This document shows positions 8,910 through 17,832 of a DNA stretch of 64,000 nucleotides, in pieces. Numbering within the stretch: the first letter of the stretch is position 1; each line of letters begins with the position of its first letter. Both the position numbers and the translations under genes were made by a program. The stretch spans positions 1-64,000 of the forward strand of contig JALKBU010000179.1 in the NCBI GenBank assembly GCA_023091735.1, given 5' to 3'. The stretch comes from Trichomonas tenax (lineage: Eukaryota; Parabasalia; Trichomonadida; Trichomonadidae). The notes below the pieces were generated by a model, which made no database searches, was not told the origin of the DNA, and saw only the letters and a program-made list of their open reading frames with translations.

Positions 8910-9945
8910 GGAGTTTAATGGAATAAAAAACTGTATTGGAATAAAGGTGACTTTATGAGAATAAAGTGAATTTGGAATCAAACTCTATTTTGGAATAATG
9001 ACGGTTATTCCATATGCCAAAAATAGGTCAAAAAGTGATAATAATGGAATACCCGAATTAGATGGAATCGCCGAATATTTGGATATGCGTATAATGCTCT
9101 CAGAATTTGGAATCAACTTCAATATTGGAATTAGGAATAATGGATAATAATGGAATCAAAAATACTTTGGAATAACCGTCAGGCAGTTGGAAACATAATT
9201 ATTTTATTCTCAATTCCAATTCAAATTGAGATAGCATTATCATCCAGAATTTGTGGTAAAAAGGAAAAAGAAAGGATTACCGCGAGTCAAACCAGCAAAC
9301 TTCTTCATTAAAGCTTGGAGTGGTTTGCCAATTGAACTATGAGGCGAAGCAATTTTTTTCAATCTATTTCAGGTATTTAATTGCATGATTAATATTTGGA
9401 ATCTCAGAATCTTCAAAATCGATTGGCACTTCAAATATAGAGCATATGCAATAACAGTGATTAAAAAATTGGAAAGTCAGAAGTGATTTATTCTGATATC
9501 TTTTCATTTTAAAGCAAAACTACATTTTCAATCGATAGCATTATTGGATGTCGCCTTACATATATTCTAGCATGCATCAATGTATTCTCTATTCAACATA
9601 AACCTGGAGTCAAAGTGGAAGAATAACTGACATGTAAACAACCTCGATGTCAGCTAATAACTTTTTAATAAGTTGTTATATATTAGACACCTTGAGGTCG
9701 ATTCCTAATTCCATTATTCCGCTTTTGATTCCAAATTCATTTTTGATTCCAATTCCGAATTCATTTTGATTCCAAAAAAAATCGATTATTCCATTACTGT
9801 CACTTTTTGACCTATTTTTGGCATATGGAATAACAGTCATTATTCCAAATTGGCGGTTATTCTAAAATAGGGTTTGATTCCAAATTCACTTTATTTGCAT
9901 AAAGTCAGCTTTATTCCAATACAGTTTTTTATTCCATTAAACTCC
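8910..9945. mobile_element. Non-autonomous element with long imperfect inverted repeats
   Basis: The left arm (8910 to about 9050) and right arm (about 9788-9945) are inverted copies: both begin GGAGTTTAATGGAATAAAAA when read inward, and both contain CATATGCCAAAAATAGGTC. Arms and flanks are built from recurring GGAATMAAA / GGAATAA words. Total length is about 1,036 bases with no coding frame, so this resembles a MITE or foldback element. Bases next to the ends share only AAT, so a target duplication is uncertain. It contains a tRNA-like relic. Confidence 0.6.
9276..9346 (-). other. tRNA-like relic with A and B boxes (element A)
   Basis: On the minus strand a B-box-like GGTTTGACTCG (9293-9283) lies 46 bases after an A-box-like TAGTTCAATTGG (9339-9328), which is close to normal tRNA spacing. 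T-rich terminator-like sequence follows downstream. The acceptor arms do not pair, so it is not a working tRNA. It could be an internal Pol III promoter of a SINE-like unit or a decayed tRNA. Confidence 0.35.
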
Positions 9946-10071
9946 AATGATCGGCATGTGTAAAACTCATAGGAACAGAGTGTCAGACAAAAGTGTGCTA
10001 TCGTCTTTTGACATTTTACATGGAAAGTTGTTTTCTTCAATCATTGCAATTTAGCGAATTGCTCCGCAACA

Positions 10072-10127
10072 GATGACGATCAATGGCTTCGCTTCGCTGC
10101 GCTCCGCTACGCCATTGAATCGTCATC
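10072..10127. repeat. GC-rich palindrome with 23-base loop
   Basis: GATGACGATCAATGGC (10072-10087) pairs with 10111-10127 over 16 positions with one bulged A. The loop is a run of GCTTCGCT/GCGCTCC-like words. It lies inside the MITE-like element and is much GC-richer than the surroundings. Confidence 0.55.
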
Positions 10128-10309
10128 TTTTGCTCCATTGTTAGCCAAAAAAGTTGTTGCGAAGGCAATCGCTAATTCTCCAGGCCATTCTCTGCGGCGC
10201 AATTATAGTTGTATCTCTCAATAGCTCGGCGCTTTGCAAGCGCCTCAGTCTTACTCACGCCCGTCTACTATTTTTGAGGCAAAAGATTGTTTTTTTCTAA
10301 AGAAAAGGT

Positions 10310-10380
10310 TTGTTGAGCGCGAATCAAACCTGCATCAATAAGGTGCATAGTTCAACCATTAGCAATTAGGCCATGCCTGA
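10310..10380 (-). other. tRNA-like relic with A and B boxes (element B)
   Basis: Minus-strand A-box-like TGGCCTAATTGC (10373-10362) and B-box-like GGTTTGATTCG (10330-10320) are 43 bases apart, as in tRNAs. The B-box end, GGTTTGAYTCGCG, is shared with the relic in the neighbouring element. The stretch after position 72 reads CCTTTTCTTT, like a Pol III terminator. The would-be acceptor strands do not pair, and the T-stem is only partly paired. Confidence 0.4.
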
Positions 10381-10579
10381 GAATCGAAAATTTGGTTTTT
10401 AAGTACAAATTTGACACTTTACATGTCATATAAAAGACGATAGCGCACTATTGTCCAACTCTCTATAGGAACATGTTGGCTATAATAAAGTCATGAAAAA
10501 GTGATGTGTTCATATGGCAAACGTATTTCATTTTAACATGTAAAATTGGTTAGCTAATCAGAATCTGGATTTATAAAGT

Positions 10580-10770
10580 TCAATTAAACTTGTTATAGCA
10601 TCTGCAAATCTTATTAGAGGATCTATCAAGCTTGCTAGAGCATCTATTAAACAAGTTAGAGAGTCTATCAAGCTTGTTATAGTTCATTCCAAGCTTGTTA
10701 TAGTTCATTCCAAGCTTGTTATAGTTCATTCCAAGCTTGTTAGAGAGCCTATCAAGCTTAATAGAACACC
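10580..10770. repeat. Tandem repeat, about 21-bp unit
   Basis: Three near-perfect copies of AAGCTTGTTATAGTTCATTCC lie at about 10670-10735. Degenerate copies on both sides keep the AAGCTTGTTAGAG / TCTATCAAGCTTG core. Read on the minus strand it makes a short NKLGMNY repeat, but that frame has no other coding features and I regard it as non-coding. Confidence 0.65.
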
Positions 10771-10789
10771 CTTTATTAAAATGACAGAC

Positions 10790-10840
10790 TTTACATGTCA
10801 AAACATATTTATAAATGCCATGTAAACAAGTCACTTTTTA
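10790..10840 (+). promoter_or_regulatory. Promoter motifs of the Myb-like gene
   Basis: TTTACATGTCA (10790-10800) and, in the other orientation, TGCCATGTAAA (10816-10826) are followed by TCACTTTTTA (10831), which resembles the trichomonad initiator (TCAYTWTT type), 46 bases before the ATG at 10877. Confidence 0.4.
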
Positions 10841-10876
10841 TTATACACTAGTTTGTCTATTTATTTCAAAAATAAA

Positions 10877-11488
10877 ATGGGACGACACACAATACGACAT
10901 CCTCCTAAAACTGATCCGAACCCCAGGCGCGTAGCGAGGCACTTCCTATCGCAGTCTGACAAGGATGTAATCAACACGATGCTTAAGCAGAATTATGATG
11001 CCACGTACATCGCCCAGAAGATAATGAAATCACGGAGACAGGTAAAAGAGTACATCAACCTGATGAACAACCAAATCGTCAACAAATTTACCTTCGAGGA
11101 TGATCAGAAATTGATTAATCTGTATAAAAAGGATATACAGAAAGAGAGCATCTTGGTGAAATATTTCCCGGATAAAACTGCATGGATGATTCGAAACAGA
11201 TTAAAACTTTTGAAAAGACGCAAACAATTATATACAGAACCAACGATTAACTCTCCACAGATTCTTTTACCACCGCCACCTCCAGTGACTGATGACATAG
11301 TGTGCAATTCACAGATCTCTCTTCCTCTAGTTATCCTCCCGCCAGTTCAGATCGAACAAAGCGTTTCTGAGCATCTGAACAAGCAGATTCCAAAGCCCTT
11401 ACCTTCAATTCAGAGTCTAGAGAACCGCCTTTCAATTGCTTTCCCTTCCAGCACGCAATTGAAATATCAATTGGTTCAATTTGTTTAA
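10877..11488 (+). CDS. Two-repeat Myb-like DNA-binding protein
   Basis: 203 residues; the first ATG in frame (MGRHTIRH) is chosen because the frame upstream of it has none. Two SANT/Myb-type three-helix units are visible: residues about 23-64 (FLSQSDKDVINTMLKQNY to YINLMN) and about 70-120 (FTFEDDQKLINLYKKD, with W103 in TAWMIRNRLKLLKRR). The tryptophan spacing is degenerate, as in trichomonad Myb proteins. A proline-rich stretch follows (around 133-140). Such proteins bind promoter elements and regulate transcription. It is flanked upstream by mobile elements and a tandem repeat. Confidence 0.7.
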   Translation: MGRHTIRHPPKTDPNPRRVARHFLSQSDKDVINTMLKQNYDATYIAQKIMKSRRQVKEYINLMNNQIVNKFTFEDDQKLINLYKKDIQKESILVKYFPDKTAWMIRNRLKLLKRRKQLYTEPTINSPQILLPPPPPVTDDIVCNSQISLPLVILPPVQIEQSVSEHLNKQIPKPLPSIQSLENRLSIAFPSSTQLKYQLVQFV

Positions 11489-11681
11489 TTTTACTATCCG
11501 GACTGTCTTTGCTTTTACTATTCGACTTGTGCTCTTTTTATAGAGCATGGAGATCTCTTATTATTTTTTTTGTTATAAAAAACATTTTTATCTACCCGGC
11601 CTCCTTTAATAAATAAATTACTGTTCTAGTATTTTCAAAAATTTTCAATAAACTCTATTATTTACAAACAAAAATATAAAA

Positions 11682-12164
11682 TTATTGGGAATTTGTTAGT
11701 TGCGAATTTTGATTGAACTTGTGAATTGCTTCTATGATTCTCTGCTTTTCTAGGTTGGATTTTGATGAATTATCTGTTAAATAAGGAGAAAATATGTTAT
11801 AAACAGTTTGAAATGGAGGATTTGGACAATCTTTGACTTCGTGTCCAAACGCTCCACAGTTGAAGCAGAACTTTCCGTCCTTCCATGTTTTCGATGTGTT
11901 GACAATTCGCTGGTCGGTTGGTAAATATAGTCCAAAGTCATCTTCTTTCCATTCTTTTGGTGCATTCTTAACCGAATGAAGCATTCTTGTGGCCATTTCG
12001 CTCTTCAAATCTTGAATAGATGGCAAAGGGTTAGAACATTGAATGGTAGAGTGTCCAACTAAACCGCATCTCATGCATATCTGCGACTTGTTAACTTGTT
12101 TGTTCTCCTTTGGAGGTTCACTTGTGTACTTTTCGCCCCATACTTTTGAAGAATTCTTGCTCAT
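11682..12164 (-). CDS. CCHC zinc-knuckle protein
   Basis: 160 residues, ATG at 12164, TAA stop. Two CX2CX4HX4C zinc knuckles: CMRCGLVGHSTIQC near residues 31-44 and CFNCGAFGHEVKDC near 99-112. They are separated by about 55 residues with no obvious fold. Knuckles of this kind bind single-stranded RNA or DNA. In eukaryotes such small proteins act in mRNA processing or translation; which applies here cannot be told. There are no retroelement features around it, so a Gag relic is unlikely. The gene is divergent from the karyopherin gene, sharing a 230-base intergenic region. Confidence 0.7.
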   Translation of the reverse strand: MSKNSSKVWGEKYTSEPPKENKQVNKSQICMRCGLVGHSTIQCSNPLPSIQDLKSEMATRMLHSVKNAPKEWKEDDFGLYLPTDQRIVNTSKTWKDGKFCFNCGAFGHEVKDCPNPPFQTVYNIFSPYLTDNSSKSNLEKQRIIEAIHKFNQNSQLTNSQ

Positions 12165-12369
12165 ATTTTTGACTTTTTGACACTTTTATTATAGATTTTT
12201 GACATTTTAAAGTCCGCCTGTCAGTTTTAGGACTTTATTTGCCATTGTAAATGCTTTATTTATCACACATTTTGTCATTATTGTAAAGTATATTCGCCAC
12301 TGTCAACATTTTATTTGTCAAATTTTGTTATTTTGAATTCATATTTGACATAAATTATGACTTCCAGAC

Positions 12370-12386
12370 TTTACATGGCACTTTTC
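12370..12386. promoter_or_regulatory. TTTACATGGCA motif next to karyopherin start
   Basis: TTTACATGGCA at 12370-12380, overlapping an initiator-like GCACTTTTCTT, ends less than 20 bases before the ATG at 12397. Confidence 0.4.
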
Positions 12387-12396
12387 TTGGTAATTT

Positions 12397-15300
12397 ATGA
12401 ATACGTTAAGTATAGAGCAGTGGGCAGCAATCTGCAATGATTTACAGGCGGATACTGAAGCAGGGAATGCATCCATCGTTGCTTTCCTCCAAGAAAGAAA
12501 ATTTTTAAAGATTTGCCTCGATTTATTAAAAAATCAAATGCCTGATGAATATCTGATCATTTTATTACAAGTTATCAAAGAGCACACGAAAAATGGATGG
12601 GATCCTGATAATGAAGACTCAAAATTCTTTAAACAAGAATTTTTCAATTTTTCGGTTCTTGATCAGAATCCAAATGTGGCAATTTTATCACTAAAAGGAG
12701 AAATACTTTCAACAATTGCCTTCTATGAATGGCCAGGATTATGGCCCGAATTTTTCATCAATTTAATCAGCTTTGAACACGATAATATCCCAAGAATACG
12801 ACTATCTATGAATACGATAGGTACTCTTTGTGTCAAATTAGATGAATCCCTGCACAGCACAATTTCAAGATCTGCAAATCAAATTATCCAAGCAGGAGAA
12901 CTGAACAAGAACGACAGCAAATTAGTAGATTTGATAAGATTCACCATACCAAATCTCCAAATTAAAATTGTCGAAAAGGATGAATCAAACGAAGTTCATG
13001 AATATCCGGATTTACTCCTTGTTGAACTTTGCGATTTTTGCTCAAAGCTATCACGAATTGTCGATATAAATTACCCGCACGACTACTTTATGAAGTTATT
13101 GGCCGATTCTAACTTCCAAGTATGCGTACCATTCCTCGCTAAGGCTATTTTGGATTTGATGAAATTTGGATATTACGAAAATAATCAATTTGATTGCTTT
13201 AAGGCTGTCATGAAATATTTTATGGAAAGCAACGTTACTTCAGAAGCTGTCGTTGCAGAAGATAACTTTTATTATATCTTTGCGCATTTTATTCCGAGCT
13301 ATCTGAGCACCAACCAAAACGTTAATGATTGCTTATATGACTCGAAAGATGTTTTAACGTATGTTTTTATAATATCAGCGCAAGTGATGCAGCTTGTTGC
13401 TGAGCGGTTTTCATCCGGAAATGCGGAGTTCAGAACCTCTTATTTCAACCTTTTAAGATTATTCGATAGATATTATGCTCAAGCAATAGAAATGTGTAGA
13501 TCAAGCAAAACTCTTTATGGTATCATTCATGACACAGTTCCTATTGTGTTTAATTCCATTGTTATGTGTTTAGAATCACCATTCAAGGTCGACACAGATT
13601 TAAATGAAGTTGAATTCCACATCGAAAATCCAGAATCAGATTTATACAAATATGCAAATGTTTTAGAGTCCATTACAAGGATTTTCCCACAAATGGTTTC
13701 TGAAAAGATTCAGGAGCTTTTCCTGCATCTCACTGAAAATAGTGAATTAACACAAGAAGATGCACTGAAATTCCTTCATCAGATTATTAATTTAATTACA
13801 ATTACTCCGCAATATTTAACTCTTACAAATCTTGACGAAGATATCATTTCTCACACATTAGATTGGGTTCTGCAAGCTCTGGCTGATCCAAATACCGATA
13901 TTTATGTTAGATCTGTTTTTGCATATTACTTCACAGCAAATCTGAACAATTTCAGATGTGCTGCAAGATGTGTCAGACTTATGGAGCTGTACAGTATTTT
14001 GAAGGATTTGTTGAAAATCGATAAACCAATATTCCAGGTGATTATTGCAAAATGTTTATCGAAATTCCTCGAAATCGACTATGAAGATAAACAAGCAGCA
14101 TATTTGAATATATTAATGGTATATGATCCACCAGAAGGCAGCGAAATTCCACAGTTCAGTATTGTTAACGATTTCGCTCAATCTGCAGATGAAATTCTTT
14201 CAAATATCAATCCAAGCGCGATGAAATACATTGTTGGGATATGTACAGAAATGTATTACATTTATGGTAAGTACATCGAATCCTTCAACAGAACTCAATT
14301 AACAATGGATCGTTATGATGCTGTTCAAAAGATAAAAGAGGAACAAGAAACTTTCTTAAATGGATTTTTCAATCATGTTGCCAATTTCCTTGTCGGTTCA
14401 ATAAAACGCTTCTCGATACAAGACGTGCAGTCCTGCTTGACAATTTGCCAAGCCTGCAAAGTCTTCGAGGAGCTGAAGTCACTCAACTATAGACTTAAGC
14501 CACTCGTTGTCGAACTCAAGGACATTGTTTACGCTAAGATTAAAGAGGTGATTGAGCAGTACTATCAGTTCCTTCATTCAACAATTCCTGCTCCAGAAGA
14601 AGCAGATGGAGAGCAGCAATTAGATGAACAAGCTCAACAACAGAAGATGATGGAGCAACAACAAAAGGTGCAACAATGCATCAATGAACAGTTGCAAACT
14701 CAACAAGCACAAATATATATTGAAGTGATTGACAAACTTCTCAGAGTTTTTGATGTAATGATGAAGTCATTTGAATCATCAACACTCAAAGAACTTGGGC
14801 CTACATACATCAATGAAATTGTGCATTTGTTCGTTGACCAAAATGAACAATTTATTCCTTCATTTATGCATTTCCCTTACATGTTCCTGTTCCTGAGAAA
14901 CATGTTCATGCTGTTTAGACACCACATAGCTAATCCTGAAATAGTCATAAGAATGCTATCTCTTCCTCTGCCTGATAACATCAACAGTTCCTGCGTCATC
15001 GAAACATTCGTATTTATCAATACCGTTTTATATGAAAAAATCCATGTTATATTAGAAGGATTGAGCGATGAAAATAACCAATCAATTCTCATCATTCCTC
15101 CTGATATGCTTCATGGCATTGTTAACATGGCATTCAATTACTGTGAATCATTAGATTACAAGATATCCAAAGCTGCTCATAAGTTTTTGTATGATTTCCT
15201 CAGCTCTCTTGACAACATAAATAGCCGTTTTAGATCTAGTATCTTATCAACACCAGTTCCTCAAGGTGATACTGAGGTCCTATTGAAAGTTCAGATTATC

Positions 15301-15714
15301 GCGAAGCTGTTTATTTTGTTGCAGAGAGGTATCTGGAAATTTAATTTCACAGAATATCTCAAGTTGTTTAGTATAAGATCCATTAAGAATGAACTCAAAG
15401 AGAACTATGAAGAATATGTTGGTATCATTCATTCAATAACAAATAGAGATCCAAGAGAGTTCGAAATTATGGTCAAAGATTTGAGCAAGGATAGCATCAT
15501 CTACTTCGATATGAGAGGATTCATCACATACTTTACTTCCATAAGTCCAAAGGACACTGAATTCCAGCAAGATTCAGGATTTGATTTAGAGAAGTTGCGA
15601 GTCAATGCAAGAAGGATCGAATATGCACAGATTCCAGATTTCATTCCTAAAGAGAAACAAGAAGAAGAGCCAAAGCAAGAAGAAAGCTTATTCTCAAATT
15701 CCATCTTTAATTAA
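12397..15714 (+). CDS. Exportin-like karyopherin (importin-beta superfamily)
   Basis: 1,105 residues, all-helical HEAT-type sequence throughout. The N-terminal 130 residues fit the importin-beta N-terminal/Xpo1-like region: LLQVIKEHTKNGWD near 55-70, then FYEWPGLWPEFFINLI near 110-125, which recalls the EWPxxWPxFI signature of exportin-1 and related exportins. Length is right for exportin-1 (about 1,070). A Gln/Glu-rich insert at about 735-775 interrupts the repeats. Expected role: Ran-GTP-dependent transport of proteins or RNA through nuclear pores. Exportin-1 is my best guess, but exportin-5 or another paralogue cannot be excluded. TAA stop; an AATAAA-like sequence follows closely. Confidence 0.7.
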   Translation: MNTLSIEQWAAICNDLQADTEAGNASIVAFLQERKFLKICLDLLKNQMPDEYLIILLQVIKEHTKNGWDPDNEDSKFFKQEFFNFSVLDQNPNVAILSLKGEILSTIAFYEWPGLWPEFFINLISFEHDNIPRIRLSMNTIGTLCVKLDESLHSTISRSANQIIQAGELNKNDSKLVDLIRFTIPNLQIKIVEKDESNEVHEYPDLLLVELCDFCSKLSRIVDINYPHDYFMKLLADSNFQVCVPFLAKAILDLMKFGYYENNQFDCFKAVMKYFMESNVTSEAVVAEDNFYYIFAHFIPSYLSTNQNVNDCLYDSKDVLTYVFIISAQVMQLVAERFSSGNAEFRTSYFNLLRLFDRYYAQAIEMCRSSKTLYGIIHDTVPIVFNSIVMCLESPFKVDTDLNEVEFHIENPESDLYKYANVLESITRIFPQMVSEKIQELFLHLTENSELTQEDALKFLHQIINLITITPQYLTLTNLDEDIISHTLDWVLQALADPNTDIYVRSVFAYYFTANLNNFRCAARCVRLMELYSILKDLLKIDKPIFQVIIAKCLSKFLEIDYEDKQAAYLNILMVYDPPEGSEIPQFSIVNDFAQSADEILSNINPSAMKYIVGICTEMYYIYGKYIESFNRTQLTMDRYDAVQKIKEEQETFLNGFFNHVANFLVGSIKRFSIQDVQSCLTICQACKVFEELKSLNYRLKPLVVELKDIVYAKIKEVIEQYYQFLHSTIPAPEEADGEQQLDEQAQQQKMMEQQQKVQQCINEQLQTQQAQIYIEVIDKLLRVFDVMMKSFESSTLKELGPTYINEIVHLFVDQNEQFIPSFMHFPYMFLFLRNMFMLFRHHIANPEIVIRMLSLPLPDNINSSCVIETFVFINTVLYEKIHVILEGLSDENNQSILIIPPDMLHGIVNMAFNYCESLDYKISKAAHKFLYDFLSSLDNINSRFRSSILSTPVPQGDTEVLLKVQIIAKLFILLQRGIWKFNFTEYLKLFSIRSIKNELKENYEEYVGIIHSITNRDPREFEIMVKDLSKDSIIYFDMRGFITYFTSISPKDTEFQQDSGFDLEKLRVNARRIEYAQIPDFIPKEKQEEEPKQEESLFSNSIFN

Positions 15715-15807
15715 TTGAAATAAATATATATATACATGCATGTTCTAGTTTATAAACTAACAAAAAAAATTTATTATATCAAACACAAATAAAACACAAA
15801 ACAAATA

Positions 15808-17157
15808 TTATTTCTTTTGGACTTTCACGAACTTTTGATTTGTATTATCTTTCTGACCATAGACTCTTTGATACTCTGCGGTATTCTTGAAGTCGCTTGC
15901 TGTTAAAATCGGTGGTTTCTGCCTCGAAAGCATCTTTTTGTCTGCTTTTTCATCTCTTTCGGATTTCACAGACTTCTTTTCTATTCCTGTCATCTCCTGA
16001 GAGATATTTGCAAGCTTGCGAATAACAGCGTTCAAGCCTGATGAGTGCTGTGATATTTCATCCTTTGTTGGGCCTTTTTCTTGAAGCTCAAGACTCGTTA
16101 AAACGAAAACAGCAGCTTCGTTCATCACGTACATCAACTCTTGTTGTTTTCGCAGTTTTTCATCTCTTATGAACTCCGCGTGCTCAAGACTCTTCTCTTG
16201 CATAGATACTTGACGCTTCAAGTTATCATTCTCCTGCTGTGCATTCGTTAAACGCTCGTTTAATTCAGCGATTTTGTTGTTCATTCTTGTTCTCAAAGCA
16301 TCCAATTTTTGTTGCGAAGTTTCAATGGCTTCCTCTACTTTTTTCGCTGTGTCGTTGAGTTTTGACTTGAAGTCAACAGCTTGTGTTGTTAAATTCTTCT
16401 CTGTGTCAACAAGAAGTCTTCTTTGTTGTTCTAAATCTTGCAATTGATGACGAAGTTGATCGTTTTTCTTTATGACTTCGAGTGTGTTGTTGTTATCGAT
16501 CTTAAGTGCTTCGCGTTTAGCCTCAGTTTCGTGGAGAATCTTCGTTGTTGCTAAATCAAGGTGAAGATCTTGGAATTCAGTTGCAAAAGCATCGGCTTCG
16601 GCGAGATCCTTCGAGAGCTGCTTCTCGTAGTACTCCCTCTGGGCTTGAAGCTTCTTGTGAATTGCAGATTGCTCAGCAAGCCTTTCTTTCCTTTCTTTGG
16701 ATATCAGCTGCGAGATATTTCTCATCTGCTCATCCATCTGGTGCTTATGCTCCTGGAATTCGCGCAATCCACGAAGCTGGTGAAGAGCAACTTGAATTTT
16801 CGATTTTAAGTTAGTTTCGACTTCGTGTGCTTGGTATTGCATCGCTTCGACCTGAGATTCGTACTTTTCTTTCTGTGATTCGACTTCAATTTCGAGTTGT
16901 CTTAATTTCGAATTTAATCTTTCTTTTTCTTTCTCTGATGCTTCAATTGCGTGATTTAAATATTTGATTCTATCGTTCTGTGACTCTTTCTTTCTGTCGA
17001 CATCCAAAGCAACTGATTGGAGCTGTTTCTTGAATTCTTGGATAACTTGATTTGCACGGGTCCTCGATGACTTGATATTCATCAGCTCGTTCTCGAGGCA
17101 CTCTGTTTCCACACTGAGTTTTTGGAGCTGCTGTATCTGATCTCCTTTTATTTCCAT
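15808..17157 (-). CDS. Long coiled-coil protein, possibly basal-body/flagellar
   Basis: 449 residues, ATG at 17157, TAA stop. Almost the whole length from residue 5 to 345 is continuous heptad-like Glu/Lys/Gln/Leu sequence with few prolines or aromatics. A less regular basic tail follows (about 390-449). The overall look (long coil, MNIKSSRTRANQVIQEF, LREFQEHKHQMDEQM) resembles axonemal or basal-body coiled-coil proteins such as BBOF1/CCDC families. That is a weak resemblance, and any structural coiled coil would look similar. It converges on the karyopherin gene, with 90 bases between stops. Two CATGTA motifs lie 30-60 bases upstream. Confidence 0.55.
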   Translation of the reverse strand: MEIKGDQIQQLQKLSVETECLENELMNIKSSRTRANQVIQEFKKQLQSVALDVDRKKESQNDRIKYLNHAIEASEKEKERLNSKLRQLEIEVESQKEKYESQVEAMQYQAHEVETNLKSKIQVALHQLRGLREFQEHKHQMDEQMRNISQLISKERKERLAEQSAIHKKLQAQREYYEKQLSKDLAEADAFATEFQDLHLDLATTKILHETEAKREALKIDNNNTLEVIKKNDQLRHQLQDLEQQRRLLVDTEKNLTTQAVDFKSKLNDTAKKVEEAIETSQQKLDALRTRMNNKIAELNERLTNAQQENDNLKRQVSMQEKSLEHAEFIRDEKLRKQQELMYVMNEAAVFVLTSLELQEKGPTKDEISQHSSGLNAVIRKLANISQEMTGIEKKSVKSERDEKADKKMLSRQKPPILTASDFKNTAEYQRVYGQKDNTNQKFVKVQKK

Positions 17158-17832
17158 TTTTAATTTCTAACGTTTTTTGAAAAATAATGTCATGTAAAAA
17201 TAAATTTTGCCATGTATACTAATTTTTTTCCCAGCATAATTTTTGATTGCATTCAAATGATAATCAACAATTGGACTCAATCAGCAATTCATTATATGTC
17301 TCTTTCATATTTATTTCCATATATCTATCTATTCGGTTTCACATATATTTATTGTTTTTTTTTTCACATATTTTTGTCTCTAACCAATGATATTATACGA
17401 TGAAATATTATAATATAATTTTGGTGATTGCGAAGATGCTACATCTCAGCGATTTTCTCGAAAAAAGCTCATTTGTTGCCAGTTTTATTATATGTTTATA
17501 TGAAGGCGAAAACCAAAACATTTCGATTCATTAGTTGATGACTTGATTAATGTGTTTACTCTATCAGATACAAATGTATCAATGTCTCTAAATGCTACTA
17601 TAATCATTGTTGATTAATGAATAATAATTCTTCTTGTAATAAAGTTTTGATTAATGCCAGAATGTCAAATGAAGACAAGTCAGAAATTCATTATTGATAG
17701 GCACACTAAAAAGTTTAACAGGCAATCTAACAAGCTTAGCAGAGACATAACAACGTAGAAAATGCAATAAATAGCTAAATCACAGCAGAGCTCTGCTCAA
17801 TTGTAAAAACAGGTGAAATTGACAACAGAAAC
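17158..17832. other. Intergenic with promoter motif pair
   Basis: TGTCATGTAAA at 17188-17198 and TGCCATGTA at 17208-17216 lie just upstream of the coiled-coil gene. The rest, to the BspA-like gene at 17833, is AT-rich with no gene recognised. Confidence 0.4.

Larger units (their letters stand above)
9977..10464. mobile_element. MITE-like element with 8-9 bp target duplication
   Basis: A 488-base element. Left arm 9977-10009 (AGAGTGTCAGACAAAAGTGT then GCTATCGTCTTTT) is an imperfect inverted copy of 10432-10464. Both sides are flanked by the direct repeat ATAGGAAC (9969-9976 and 10465-10472), extendable to nine if the following A is counted. A duplication of this size fits hAT-like (8) or Mutator-like (9) transposases; none is encoded here, so the element is non-autonomous. 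It starts only 31 bases after the neighbouring element ends. Inside are a long palindrome and a tRNA-like relic. Confidence 0.7.

Noticed and set aside
8910..9945. CRISPR-like or satellite array from the repeated GGAAT words
   Set aside because: The words are not separated by regular spacers and follow an inverted, foldback layout in a eukaryotic genome.
9276..10380. Calling the two tRNA-like sequences real tRNA genes
   Set aside because: The A and B boxes and their spacing fit, but the acceptor strands do not pair and the anticodon and T stems are poor.
10580..10834. Minus-strand frame with NKLGMNY peptide repeats
   Set aside because: It is the translation of a 21-bp tandem repeat, has no other coding features and overlaps the promoter of the Myb-like gene.
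11682..12164. Retroelement Gag from the CCHC knuckles
   Set aside because: No reverse transcriptase, protease or terminal repeats nearby, and the protein is short and intact.
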